From Streptomyces sp. JH34 (GTDB lineage Bacteria; Actinomycetota; Actinomycetes; Streptomycetales; Streptomycetaceae), in contig NZ_JAJSOO010000001.1 of the NCBI RefSeq assembly GCF_029428875.1, positions 6,420,501-6,484,500 on the forward strand: DNA of 64,000 nucleotides, given 5' to 3'. How positions within the stretch are numbered: the stretch's first letter is position 1; each line of letters begins with the position of its first letter. The notes under the pieces were generated by a model. The model was not told the origin of the DNA and made no database searches. It saw only the letters and a list, made by a program, of their open reading frames with translations. Below, in pieces: positions 9,086-17,940 of the stretch. The position numbers were made by a program, and so were the translations under genes.

Positions 9086-9835
9086 GTGCCGAAGAACCGG
9101 AACTTGTTCTCCTCCCTGGCCCTCCGGCGGCGTGAGGTCCTTTCCAGCGCCGTCCACCGCGTCTGGGCGTGGGCGCAGGAGGCCGGGGCGGTCACCGCGA
9201 CGCACCCCGGGCGGCTGCGGTTCGGCCGCATCGGCGCCGGAACCCGGCTCGCCTTCCCCCAGGGCACGGTCTTCGGGGAGCGGTGGATCGAGCTGGGCGA
9301 CCACTGCGTGATCGGCGAGCAGGTGACACTCACGGCCGGCCTGATGCCCGATCTGGATCTGGGGGCCGATCCCATCCTGACCCTGGGCAACGGTGTGGTG
9401 CTGGGCCGGGGCAGCCACGTCATCGCCGACACCTCGGTGTCGATCGGGTCGGACACCTACTGCGGTCCGTACGTCTACATCACCTCCACCAACCACAGTT
9501 ACGACGATCCCGACGAGCCGGTGGGCAGGCAGTGGCCGCGCATGGAGCCCGTCGTGATCGGGCCCGGATGCTGGATCGGCACCGGAGCGGTGATCCTGCC
9601 GGGGGCGAGGCTGGGCCGGAACGTCGTGGTCGCGGCGGGAGCGGTCGTACGCGGCGAGGTCGCCGACCACGCGGTGGTGGCGGGAGCGCCCGCCAGGGTG
9701 GTGCGGAGCTGGGACCCCGAGAAGGGCTGGCAGCCGCCGCTGCGCACCCCCGCACCCGTGCCGATCCCCGACGGGGTCACGCCAGAGCAGCTGGCCGCAG
9801 TGGCTCGCCTGCTCGAGGACCCGTCCGAGAGCTGA
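9086..9835 (+). CDS. Acyltransferase of the hexapeptide (LbH/maltose acetyltransferase-like) family
   Basis: A 249-residue protein. Its central region shows imperfect hexapeptide repeats (IELGDHCVIGEQVTL, VVLGRGSHVIADTSVSIGSD) and the CoA/acceptor loop YITSTNHSYDDPDEPV followed by VIGPGCWIGTGAVILPG, as in O-acetyltransferases of the LbH family. The GTG at 9086 is the likely start: the upstream frame (from 9011) is not protein-like. Divergent from the gamma carbonic anhydrase. The acceptor (sugar, antibiotic or amino sugar) is unknown. Confidence 0.82.
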   Translation: MPKNRNLFSSLALRRREVLSSAVHRVWAWAQEAGAVTATHPGRLRFGRIGAGTRLAFPQGTVFGERWIELGDHCVIGEQVTLTAGLMPDLDLGADPILTLGNGVVLGRGSHVIADTSVSIGSDTYCGPYVYITSTNHSYDDPDEPVGRQWPRMEPVVIGPGCWIGTGAVILPGARLGRNVVVAAGAVVRGEVADHAVVAGAPARVVRSWDPEKGWQPPLRTPAPVPIPDGVTPEQLAAVARLLEDPSES

Positions 9836-10035
9836 TCTCGTCGTCGGCGGTGTGCCCGACGCCGCTCGGCCTGATGCCGCTCGCCCCGTCGCCGCTCGCC
9901 CTGTCGTCGGCGGGCTCATGTCATGGGCGGGCAGCGCTGCGCCCGGTGCCTCGCAGTACAGTGCGGTGATCTGGTGGGCGCACCGCTCCGTAGTGCACTG
10001 CTTTCGATCTCGACATCCAGAATATTGGACGGAAT

Positions 10036-10620
10036 GTGACCGACCTCGATCAGCTCACCCAGTCACTCGCGCGGAATCTCAAGCGCTGGCGAGGTGAGCG
10101 CGGTTTCACCCTGGATGCTCTCGCGGCCCGGGCGGGGGTCAGCCGCGGCATGATCATCCAGATCGAGCAGGCGCGAACGAACCCGAGCGTCGGCACCACC
10201 GTCAAACTCGCGGACGCCCTGGGTGTCAGCATCACGACACTGCTCGACTACGAACAGGGGTCCCAGGTCCGGCTCGTGCCCGGGAGCCAGGCGGTGCGCC
10301 TGTGGTCGACGGAGGCCGGCAGTTCGGCGAGGCTGCTGGTCGGCACAGAGGCCCGCGGTCCGCTCGAGCTCTGGTCCTGGCACCTGATGCCCGGCGACAG
10401 CAGCGCCTCCGACCCGCACCCCGAGGGAACGGTGGAGCTCCTCCACGTCACATCGGGTGAGCTGACGCTGGTCGTCGACGGTGAGGCCCACGCGGTGCCC
10501 GCCGGCACCTCCGCGACGTTCGAGGCCCATGTTCCTCACGTCTACCGCAACGACGGTTCCGACCCCGCCTGCCTGACGATGGCGGTGTCGATCCCTCCCG
10601 TCCGCGGAGAAGGCGGATGA
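10036..10620 (+). CDS. XRE regulator with C-terminal cupin domain
   Basis: A 194-residue regulator. The N-terminal helix-turn-helix (residues 8-62, LKRWRGERGFTLDALAARAGVSRGMIIQIE with the usual TNPSVGTTVKLADAL end) is followed by a cupin barrel (PHPEGTVELLHVTSGELTLVVDG, residues 126-165). Cupin-XRE proteins usually sense a small ligand and often govern an adjacent transporter or enzyme. Here the next gene downstream, 85 bases on, is a YbaK-type editing protein. GTG start at 10036. Confidence 0.88.
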   Translation: MTDLDQLTQSLARNLKRWRGERGFTLDALAARAGVSRGMIIQIEQARTNPSVGTTVKLADALGVSITTLLDYEQGSQVRLVPGSQAVRLWSTEAGSSARLLVGTEARGPLELWSWHLMPGDSSASDPHPEGTVELLHVTSGELTLVVDGEAHAVPAGTSATFEAHVPHVYRNDGSDPACLTMAVSIPPVRGEGG

Positions 10621-10705
10621 GCTGTTCGCGGGCGGCCGCCCGCGAAGCGTGACGCCGCCCCGACCCCGCTCAGGCCGCCCCGAGTTCGGCTGTAGCGTGA
10701 GCGGC

Positions 10706-11260
10706 ATGCGCGCACCACTGGGCGACTTCACCGACGCCTCTCCCGCGGCCGACCGGCTGGACCTGCTCACGCCGCCCGTCGCCGAGGCGATCGCGGCCGG
10801 CTGGGGCGGCACCCCCGCCGAGTCCGTCGTCTTCGTCGACACCGACCCCGCGATCGCCGACACGGCCGCCTTCGTCGAGCACCACGGCCCCGAGCTGCTG
10901 GAGGCGTCCGCCAACTGCGTGGTGGTCGCCGGCAAGCGGGGCGGCGACACCACCCTGGCCGCGTGCGTGGTGCTCTCGCACACCCGTGTCGATGTCAACG
11001 GGGTCGTGCGCAAGCACCTCGGCACCCGTAAGGCGTCCTTCGCCCCCATGGACGTGGCGGTGGGTGGGACCGGCATGGAGTACGGCGGCATCACCCCCAT
11101 CGGTCTGCCCGCGGCCTGGCCCCTCCTCATCGACCCGGCGGTGGCGGACACGGAGTGGGTCCTGATCGGCAGCGGCCGCCGCCGGGGCAAGCTCATCGTC
11201 CCGGGCAAGGCGCTGGCCGCGCTGCCGGGAGCCGTCCTGCTGGAAGGCCTCGGGGTCTGA
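10706..11260 (+). CDS. YbaK/EbsC-type aminoacyl-tRNA deacylase (editing) protein
   Basis: A 184-residue YbaK/EbsC domain, related to the editing domain of prolyl-tRNA synthetase. Family blocks are VVFVDTDPAIADTAAFVEHHG, NCVVVAGKRGG, the conserved Lys-rich LGTRKASFA (residues 110-118) and the Gly-rich substrate loop GGTGMEYGGITPIGLP. It probably clears mischarged tRNA or a free aminoacyl ester. Follows the XRE-cupin gene on the same strand, which may regulate it. The ATG at 10706 was chosen because translation upstream of it shows no homologous sequence. Confidence 0.86.
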   Translation: MRAPLGDFTDASPAADRLDLLTPPVAEAIAAGWGGTPAESVVFVDTDPAIADTAAFVEHHGPELLEASANCVVVAGKRGGDTTLAACVVLSHTRVDVNGVVRKHLGTRKASFAPMDVAVGGTGMEYGGITPIGLPAAWPLLIDPAVADTEWVLIGSGRRRGKLIVPGKALAALPGAVLLEGLGV

Positions 11261-11331
11261 GAAGGGCTGCCCGCCGGAGCGAGCAGGGCCCCGGCACAGG
11301 GTGCGGTGCGGCGATCACCCGCCGGGTACGC

Positions 11332-12141
11332 TCAGCAGCCGGCGGCCCGACGCTCCTCCAGCCAGCCCACGGCGAAGTCCACGGCCGCGCGGAGACGGAA
11401 CAGCCGGCCGGACGCCGCCCCCACCGGGCCGCTGCTGACCGCTCCGGGCCGGGCACGGACGAAGTCCTCCCCGAGCCCGGCGAAGTCGCTGTCGTCCAGC
11501 GCGACGTCCTCGTACTCCCACCAGCGACGGCCTTCCCCCGACGCCATCACGCAGCGGTACAGGCGGCGGGGCGGTGCGGGGCGGCGGTACTCCGCGAGAT
11601 GGAAGGCGCTGCAGCGGTCGAAGCCCGTGCCCAGCAGCAGGACCTGAGCGTCGGCCTCGTACAGCCGGGCGAGGGGGGAGTCCTCGCCCAGGTGGCAGTC
11701 AGGGCGGTGGCCGGTGAGCAGCCGCACGGCCGCCGGGCCGAGCCCGGCGAACGAGGTCTGCGGATGGCTGCTGCGCCGCGCGTCCGGTGCCAGCCGCACC
11801 ACCTCGGCGAGAGCGCCCATCGTGGGCGCGGGAGACACCGCCGGATCGAACGCGGGCATCCGCGCGCGCACCGCCGCCGCGGCCTCCTCGCTCAGGCCGC
11901 GGACCCTGTCGAGATAGGCGCGGGAGGTGTCGGAATTCTCCGGAGTGAAGGAAGGGACGACCAGCGTCCCCGCCGGTCCCAGAGCCCGGCGCAGCGCGTG
12001 CGCCATGTCCCCGGCGCCCCCGCCCGCGGCGCGCATCGAGGCGTGCACCAGCAGGGCACCGCCCCGCCGCACACCGAGCTCGCACAACTGGGTGGCGGCG
12101 CGCTCACCGCCGGGCAGAAGATGCCGGGTCACGGCGGACAT
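11332..12141 (-). CDS. AAC(3) family N-acetyltransferase
   Basis: A 269-residue member of the antibiotic N3-acetyltransferase family. Conserved blocks are GALLVHASMRAAGG (residues 28-41), GTLVVPSFTPENSD, the core RRSSHPQTSFAGLG, and VLLLGTGFDRCSAFHLAEY near residue 170, where the catalytic His lies. It uses acetyl-CoA to modify amines. Chromosomal Streptomyces homologues mostly act on unknown or self-made substrates, so I do not call it a resistance gene. Confidence 0.87.
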   Translation of the reverse strand: MSAVTRHLLPGGERAATQLCELGVRRGGALLVHASMRAAGGGAGDMAHALRRALGPAGTLVVPSFTPENSDTSRAYLDRVRGLSEEAAAAVRARMPAFDPAVSPAPTMGALAEVVRLAPDARRSSHPQTSFAGLGPAAVRLLTGHRPDCHLGEDSPLARLYEADAQVLLLGTGFDRCSAFHLAEYRRPAPPRRLYRCVMASGEGRRWWEYEDVALDDSDFAGLGEDFVRARPGAVSSGPVGAASGRLFRLRAAVDFAVGWLEERRAAGC

Positions 12142-12189
12142 TCTCCCCGCCCGGGGTCCTCCGCGACACCACGCCTCCCCAGGCAGGAC

Positions 12190-12606
12190 TCAGCGGAGGG
12201 GGCTCAGGCGGGGTATCTCGATCGCCGGGCAGCGGTCCATGACCATCGCCAGGCCCGCCGCACGGGTGCGCTCGTACGCCTGCTCGTCGATCACGCCGAG
12301 CTGGAACCAGACGGCCTTCGCCCCGGCTGCCACCGCCTCGTCGGCTACGGCGCCCGCCAGGTCGCTGTTGACGAAGACGTCCACCACGTCGACGGGGAAG
12401 GGTATGTCCGCCAGGGAGGCGTACCCCTGTTCGCCGTGTACCGTCTCCGCCTTGGGATGGACGGGCACCACACGCTTGCCGAAGCGCCTGAGGACCTCGG
12501 ACACTCCGTAGGCCGCGCGGGACCTGTTGCCGGACAGCCCCACCACCGCCCAGGTGTCGCCCGTGTCACGGAGGATCCTGCGGACCGTATCGTCGTCTGC
12601 GTACAT
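12190..12606 (-). CDS. CoA-binding domain protein (YccU type)
   Basis: A 138-residue CoA-binding Rossmann-fold protein. It has the family pattern WAVVGLSGNRSRAAYGV (residues 18-34), VVPVHPKAETVHGEQGY, VDVVDVFVN and the exact signature AVWFQLGVIDEQAYERTRAAG before a Cys-containing DRCPAIE end. Members are succinyl-CoA-synthetase alpha-like domains of unknown function. Start ATG at 12606, divergent from yigZ-like gene across 82 bases. Confidence 0.88.
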   Translation of the reverse strand: MYADDDTVRRILRDTGDTWAVVGLSGNRSRAAYGVSEVLRRFGKRVVPVHPKAETVHGEQGYASLADIPFPVDVVDVFVNSDLAGAVADEAVAAGAKAVWFQLGVIDEQAYERTRAAGLAMVMDRCPAIEIPRLSPLR

Positions 12607-12688
12607 GCCCGGACAACGGACGGTCCCGCCCCACCATTCCCCACGGGAGGGTGAAAGTGCCGGGCGGACCGGCGCATAGGGTGGACGG

Positions 12689-13315
12689 ATGCAGGAGGAG
12701 TACCGGACAGTCGCCGGCGCGGGTGTGCACGAGACCGAGGTCAGCCGGTCGCGTTTCCTCTGCGCGCTCGCCCCCGCCGCCACCGAGCAGGAGGCGCAGG
12801 AGTTCGTCGCGCGCGTCCGCAAGGAGCACCCCACCGCCAACCACAACTGCTTCGCCTACGTCATCGGCGCCGACGCCTCCGTGCAGAAGGCCAGTGACGA
12901 CGGGGAACCCGGCGGGACCGCCGGCGTCCCCATGCTGCAGATGCTCATGCGCCGGGAGGTGCGGTACGCCGTCGCCGTCGTCACCCGTTACTTCGGCGGC
13001 GTGAAGCTCGGCGCGGGCGGACTGATCCGGGCGTACGGAGGAGCGGTCGGTGAGGCGCTCGACGCGTTGGGCACGACCACCCGCCGCCGGTTCCGCCTCG
13101 CCGCCGTCACGGTGGACCACCAGCGCGCGGGCAAGCTGGAGAACGATCTGCGCGCCACCGGTGTGGCCGTGCACGAGGTGACCTACGCGGAGGCGGTGAC
13201 CATCGCGATCGGGCTGCCGGACGCCGGCGTGGAAGACTTCAGGGCCTGGCTGGCGGACGCCACCGCGGGCGCCGCGACACTCGAACTGGGCGGCGAGGCG
13301 TACGGGGATGTCTGA
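12689..13315 (+). CDS. YigZ/IMPACT family protein
   Basis: A 208-residue protein with the UPF0029/IMPACT N-terminal domain: SRSRFLCALAP, HPTANHNCFAYVIG, the signature SDDGEPGGTAGVPML (residues 70-84) and VTRYFGGVKLGAGGLIRAYG (residues 98-117). A smaller C-terminal ferredoxin-like domain follows. Eukaryotic IMPACT modulates translation stress signalling; the bacterial role is not settled. Confidence 0.92.
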   Translation: MQEEYRTVAGAGVHETEVSRSRFLCALAPAATEQEAQEFVARVRKEHPTANHNCFAYVIGADASVQKASDDGEPGGTAGVPMLQMLMRREVRYAVAVVTRYFGGVKLGAGGLIRAYGGAVGEALDALGTTTRRRFRLAAVTVDHQRAGKLENDLRATGVAVHEVTYAEAVTIAIGLPDAGVEDFRAWLADATAGAATLELGGEAYGDV

Positions 13316-13327
13316 ACCGGATGAGCT

Positions 13328-13357
13328 GTGCGGGGAAGGGAGCGCCCGTCCCCGCAC
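13328..13357 (+). terminator. Short hairpin downstream of yigZ-like gene
   Basis: Nine-bp perfect arms gtgcgggga (13328-13336) and tccccgcac (13349-13357), placed 12 bases after the yigZ-like stop and 75 bases before sbcD. It probably separates the two units. Confidence 0.55.
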
Positions 13358-13432
13358 GGTCACAGGGGGCCGTGGCGGAGCCCGGGGGCGGAGGAAACGG
13401 ACCATGGGGGTCGCGGTCGTGGGAGTGGCGTC

Positions 13433-14599
13433 GTGAGGATTCTCCACACCTCGGACTGGCACCTGGGGAGATCGTTCCACCGCGTCTCGATGCTCGACGC
13501 CCAGGCCGCCTACCTCGACCACCTCGTCGAGACGGTGCGGGAGAACGCCGTCGACGTGGTCGTGGTGGCGGGTGACGTCTACGACAGGGCCGTTCCGCCG
13601 CTGTCGGCCGTGCAGCTGTTCGACGACGCGTTGCACCGCCTCGCCGCCGCCGGGGTGCCGACGGTCATGATCTCCGGCAACCACGACTCGGCCCGCCGGC
13701 TCGGAGTCGGTGCCGGGCTGATCGCGCGGGCCGGGATCCATCTGCGTACCGATCCCGACGACTGCGCCACACCGGTCGTGCTCCACGACGCGCACGGTGA
13801 GGTGGCGTTCTACGGACTGCCCTATCTGGAGCCGGCCCTCGTCAAGGACACGCTGGGCGCCTCCAAGGCGGGGCACGAAGCCGTCCTCACGGCCGCGATG
13901 GACCGCGTACGGGCGGATCTCGCCGCCCGGCCCGACGGCACCAGGTCCGTGGTCCTGGCTCACGCGTTCGTGGCGGGCGGTGAACCCAGCGACAGCGAAC
14001 GCGACATCACGGTCGGCGGTGTCGCCGCCGTCCCCGCGGGGGTGTTCGACGGCGTCGACTACGTGGCACTCGGTCACCTGCACGGCTGCCAGAGGGTCAC
14101 CGAACGGGTCCGGTACTCGGGTTCGCCGCTGGCCTACTCCTTCTCCGAGCACGCGCACCGCAAGACGATGTGGCTCATCGACGTCGCGCCCGGCGGAGAA
14201 CTCGCCGCCGAACGCGTCGACTGCCCCGCCCCGCGCCCGCTCGCGCGGCTCCGCGGCCGCCTCGACACCTTGCTCGAGGACCCGGCCCTCGAAGGGCACC
14301 GGGAATCCTGGGTGGAGGCCACCCTCACCGACCCCGCGCGGCCGGACGAGCCCATGGCCCGCCTCCTCGAACGCTTCCCCCACGCGCTCAGCCTGGCGTT
14401 CGATCCGGAGCGTGCCCCTCAGGACCCGCTCGCCTCCTACGCGCAGCGGCTCGAAGGACGTGACGACCAGCAGGTGGCGGAGGATTTCGTGGCCCACGTA
14501 CGCGGCGGAAGCGGACCCAGCGAGCACGAGCGCACGGTGCTGCGTGCCGTCCTCGACGACGTGCGGGTCGACGACGCGGTCGGCGAGGTGTCCCGTTGA
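13433..14599 (+). CDS. sbcD: Exonuclease subunit SbcD
   Basis: A 388-residue Mre11-type metallophosphatase. The start VRILHTSDWHLGRSFHR (residues 1-17) carries the first metal-binding Asp and His. AGDVYD, SGNHDSARRL and LAHAFVAGG/ALGHLHGCQ supply the others. With SbcC it opens DNA hairpins and trims double-strand ends in the cytoplasm. The GTG at 13433 is preferred over upstream in-frame starts because it directly precedes the conserved strand. The gene overlaps sbcC by four bases (TTGA), so the pair is translationally coupled. Confidence 0.95.
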   Translation: MRILHTSDWHLGRSFHRVSMLDAQAAYLDHLVETVRENAVDVVVVAGDVYDRAVPPLSAVQLFDDALHRLAAAGVPTVMISGNHDSARRLGVGAGLIARAGIHLRTDPDDCATPVVLHDAHGEVAFYGLPYLEPALVKDTLGASKAGHEAVLTAAMDRVRADLAARPDGTRSVVLAHAFVAGGEPSDSERDITVGGVAAVPAGVFDGVDYVALGHLHGCQRVTERVRYSGSPLAYSFSEHAHRKTMWLIDVAPGGELAAERVDCPAPRPLARLRGRLDTLLEDPALEGHRESWVEATLTDPARPDEPMARLLERFPHALSLAFDPERAPQDPLASYAQRLEGRDDQQVAEDFVAHVRGGSGPSEHERTVLRAVLDDVRVDDAVGEVSR

Positions 14600-17500
14600 G
14601 GCTGCACAGACTCACCCTGACCGCGTTCGGCCCCTTCGGCGCCACACAGGAGGTCGACTTCGACGCGCTGTCCTCGGCCGGGATCTTCCTGCTGCACGGC
14701 CCCACCGGCGCGGGCAAGACCTCCGTGCTCGACGCCGTCTGCTACGGCCTGTACGGGACGGTGCCCGGTGCCCGGCAGAGCCCCGGCAGCTCGCTGCGCA
14801 GTGACCACGCCCCGGTGGACCGGCCGACCGAGGTGTGCCTGGAGCTGACGATCGGGGGGCGCCGACTGGAAGTCACCCGGCGGCCCGCCCAGCCCCGCCC
14901 CAAGAAGAGGGGCGGCGGATTCACGACCGAGAAGGCGCAGAGCTGGCTGCGTGAGTACCACCCCGAGCACGGCTGGAAGGCCCTGAGCCGTTCCCACCAG
15001 GAGATCGGGGAGGAGATCGGCGGGCTCGTCGGGATGAGCCGGGACCAGTTCTGCCAGGTGGTGCTGCTGCCCCAGGGCGACTTCGCGCGATTCCTGCGGG
15101 CCGACGCGGAGGCCCGGGGAAAGCTTCTCGGCCGCCTCTTCGACACCCGCCGGTTCGCCGCCGTCGAGGAGCGGCTGGCCGAGCTGCGACGGGCGGCCGA
15201 GGCGCGGGTCAGGACGGGCGACGAGAAGATCCTCGCCCTGGCCCATCGCCTCGCGCAGGCGGCCGGTCCGGCGGCGGAGGAACCGGTACCCGAGGAGCGG
15301 CCGGGTGAGCCGGGGCTCGCCGAGGGGGTCCTGCGCTGGGCCGCCGTCGCGCGCAGCGGTGCCCGTGAACGGCTCGACATCGCCCGCCGGGCGCTGGCGG
15401 AGGCGGAGCGGCGGAGCGAGGCCGCACGCCGCCTCTTCGAGTCCGAACGTGAACGGGCTCGGCTCCAGCAGCGGTACGAGGAGACCCGCCGCCGTGCCGC
15501 CGGGCTGGAGGACCGTCGAGCGGAGCGGGACCGCTGCCATGAGCAGCTGGCCCGCGCGCGCAAGGCGGACCTGGTCGCCCCGGCTCTCGACCTGCGCGAC
15601 GAGGCCGAGCGGGCCCACCACGCGGCTGTCGCCGCGCTCGAGCGGTCCCGCTCCGGTCTGCCGCCCGAACTGGCCGAGGCCGGCCTCGACCAGCTGGCGG
15701 GCAGGGAACGCGGGCTCCGGGCGGAGCTGGGCACCCTCGACGCCGCACGCGGTGCCGAGCGGCGCAGCCGCGAGATCGACGCCGAACGGGCAGGGCTGGA
15801 CCGGCAGTCCCGCTCGGACGACGAACTGATCCAGGAGGCGGCGGAATGGCTGGCCGGCTGGGACACCGTCCACCGGGACCTCAGGGAACGCGTGGAGACG
15901 GCACGGGACGCAGCGACCCGCGCGGAACAGCTGGCCGGCCGGCTCGACCCCGCCCGCAGGAGACTGGACGCGGCACGACGGCGTGACGCACTCGGCGAGC
16001 AGGAGGAGACCGCGGCGGCGGCCCTGACCGCGGCACGGGAGAGCGCGGTGGGCGCGCACGAGAAGTGGCTGGCCCTGCGCGAACAGAGGCTCCGCGGTAT
16101 CGCGGCGGAACTCGCCGGACAGCTGGCCGACGGCGTCGCCTGCACGGTGTGCGGCTCGGCCGAGCACCCCGAGCCGGCCCGGGCGGGGGCAGGTCACGTG
16201 GACCGGGCCACGGAGGAGGCGGCGCTCGCCGCCCACCAGCGGGCCGACCGCGCCCGCGCGACGGCGGAGAGCGAGCTGGGCGTCCTGCGCGAGCGCCTCG
16301 CGACGGCGCGTGCGGAGGCGTCGGACCCGGGTGAGTCCGGATCGGCGGGCCGGGCGCCCGCCTCCGTGGCGGAACTGCGGGCGGTGGTCGACCGCCTGAC
16401 CCGTGAACACGCGGAGGCGCACCGCCTGGCCGCGCAGACGCACGCGGCGCAGGAAGCCCTGGCCTCCGCGGAGCGCGAGCACCTCGGCAGGCTCGACGAC
16501 CGGCAGCAGGCGGAGCGGCGTACGGCTGCCCGTACGTCGCGGCGGGAAGCGCTCGACCGTGAACAGGCGGCGCTTGAGGACGAACTGGTCAAGGCCCGGG
16601 GCGCCTTTTCCTCGGTGGCCGAGCACGCCGCACTGCTGGAGCGGCGAGCCGATCTGCTGGCCCGCGCCGCCGACGCACTCCGTGCCGGACACGGAGCCGC
16701 CGAGCGCCTCAAGGAGGCCGACGGCAGGCTCTCCGACGCCGCCTTCCGGGCCGGATTCGACACGCCGCAGGCCGCCGCCGCGAAGATCCTCGGCGACACC
16801 GCGCAGCGGGAGCTCCAGCACCGCATCGACGCCTGGCAGACGGAGGCAGCCACCGTCGCGGACCGTCTCGCCGAGGAGGACGCCAAGGACGCCGCCGGCC
16901 GGCCGGCGGCCACGCCGGACGAGGCACAGGCGGCGTACGACCTGTCCGTGCGGGCGCTGCGCGAGAACGCCGCCGCACAGGCCGCCGCGCAGGAGCGCGG
17001 CGCGGAGCTCGACCGGCTCTCCCGCCTCGCGGAGGACGAGGTGCGCGCACTGGGGCCGGTGCGTCAGGAGTACGAACGGGTGGCCCGCCTCGCCGGGCTG
17101 ACCGCGGGCACCTCCGCGGACAACGAGCGCAAGATGCGGCTGGAGGCGTACGTCCTGGCGGCCCGCCTCGAGCAGGTGGCCGCCGCGGCGACGGTCCGCC
17201 TCCAGCGGATGTCGGGGGGCCGCTACACGCTGGTCCACTCCGACGACCGCAGCGGGGGCCGCAGGGCGGGACTCGGCCTGCACGTCGTCGACTCCTGGAC
17301 GGGACGGGAGCGCGACACGGCGACCCTGTCCGGCGGAGAGACCTTCTTCGCCTCGCTCGCCCTGGCTCTCGGCCTCGCCGACGTGGTGACGGACGAGGCG
17401 GGCGGCGTACGCCTGGACACGCTCTTCATCGACGAGGGCTTCGGCAGCCTGGACGAACAGACGCTTGACGAGGTGCTCGACGTCCTGGACTCGCTGCGGG

Positions 17501-17634
17501 AACGCGACCGCAGCGTCGGCATCGTCAGTCACGTGGCCGACCTGCGCCGCCGCATCCCCGTCCAGCTCGAGGTGGTCAAGGAACGGGGCGGATCGGCCGT
17601 GGTCCACCGGACGGCCGGCATGCTCAGCGGCTGA
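14596..17634 (+). CDS. sbcC: Exonuclease subunit SbcC (SMC-like ATPase)
   Basis: A 1012-residue Rad50-type protein. Walker A GPTGAGKTS is near residue 36, and Q-loop region VVLLPQGDFARFLRA near residue 155. Two long Ala/Glu/Arg-rich coiled coils flank the zinc hook C-T-V-C at residues 516-519. The ABC signature LSGGETFF and Walker B LFIDEGFGSLDEQTLDEVLD lie at the C-terminus. It partners SbcD in DNA end processing. TTG start at 14596 overlaps the sbcD stop. Confidence 0.95.
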   Translation: MRLHRLTLTAFGPFGATQEVDFDALSSAGIFLLHGPTGAGKTSVLDAVCYGLYGTVPGARQSPGSSLRSDHAPVDRPTEVCLELTIGGRRLEVTRRPAQPRPKKRGGGFTTEKAQSWLREYHPEHGWKALSRSHQEIGEEIGGLVGMSRDQFCQVVLLPQGDFARFLRADAEARGKLLGRLFDTRRFAAVEERLAELRRAAEARVRTGDEKILALAHRLAQAAGPAAEEPVPEERPGEPGLAEGVLRWAAVARSGARERLDIARRALAEAERRSEAARRLFESERERARLQQRYEETRRRAAGLEDRRAERDRCHEQLARARKADLVAPALDLRDEAERAHHAAVAALERSRSGLPPELAEAGLDQLAGRERGLRAELGTLDAARGAERRSREIDAERAGLDRQSRSDDELIQEAAEWLAGWDTVHRDLRERVETARDAATRAEQLAGRLDPARRRLDAARRRDALGEQEETAAAALTAARESAVGAHEKWLALREQRLRGIAAELAGQLADGVACTVCGSAEHPEPARAGAGHVDRATEEAALAAHQRADRARATAESELGVLRERLATARAEASDPGESGSAGRAPASVAELRAVVDRLTREHAEAHRLAAQTHAAQEALASAEREHLGRLDDRQQAERRTAARTSRREALDREQAALEDELVKARGAFSSVAEHAALLERRADLLARAADALRAGHGAAERLKEADGRLSDAAFRAGFDTPQAAAAKILGDTAQRELQHRIDAWQTEAATVADRLAEEDAKDAAGRPAATPDEAQAAYDLSVRALRENAAAQAAAQERGAELDRLSRLAEDEVRALGPVRQEYERVARLAGLTAGTSADNERKMRLEAYVLAARLEQVAAAATVRLQRMSGGRYTLVHSDDRSGGRRAGLGLHVVDSWTGRERDTATLSGGETFFASLALALGLADVVTDEAGGVRLDTLFIDEGFGSLDEQTLDEVLDVLDSLRERDRSVGIVSHVADLRRRIPVQLEVVKERGGSAVVHRTAGMLSG

Positions 17635-17940
17635 TCGCCCGGCGGGGGAGGGGCGAGGAGTGGACGACGCCGGTGGTCACGGAGCCGAGGGTGCCGATCC
17701 TCCCCGTGACCTCCTCCCCGTGACCTCCTCCCCGTGACCTCCTCCAGGTGACGCATCGACCTGGCGGTCACCTTGAGGACGAAGCAGTCGTCCCCGGTCA
17801 CGTGGTGGGCCTCCGCGATCTCCGGTGTGGAGGCCGCTGATCCCCCACCTCCTCGAGGCCGCGCACCCGCTCCGTGACGGCGCCGGCGGACATCGACACG
17901 GCGCGGGCCGGCTCGGCGAACGTCGCACGTTCAGAGGCCC
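17624..17940 (-). pseudogene. Lrp/AsnC family regulator remnant
   Basis: Minus-strand frames contain successive pieces of an Lrp/AsnC protein: helix-turn-helix RATFAEPARAVSMSAGAVTERVRGLEE (17935-17850), then PEIAEAHHVTGDDCFVLKV and TARSMRHLEEVTG, then, in another frame, RIGTLGSVTTGVVHSSPLPRR to a stop at 17624. Three lesions are visible. The first about 20 residues are missing, the middle (about 60 residues between ISGLH and PEIAEA) is deleted, and a 14-bp unit is triplicated. With one copy the last frame would join cleanly. It overlaps the 3' ends of sbcC and the ATP-grasp gene. Confidence 0.78.
17699..17740. repeat. Triplicated 14-bp tandem repeat inside the Lrp remnant
   Basis: Three perfect head-to-tail copies of cctccccgtgacct (17699-17712, 17713-17726, 17727-17740). 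Two extra copies add 28 bases, which is not a multiple of three, so the expansion itself shifts the reading frame of the Lrp/AsnC gene. Confidence 0.92.

Noticed and set aside
14437-17607. 1056-codon minus-strand open frame opposite sbcC
   Set aside because: Antisense shadow of sbcC; Arg/Gly/Leu-rich without any domain.
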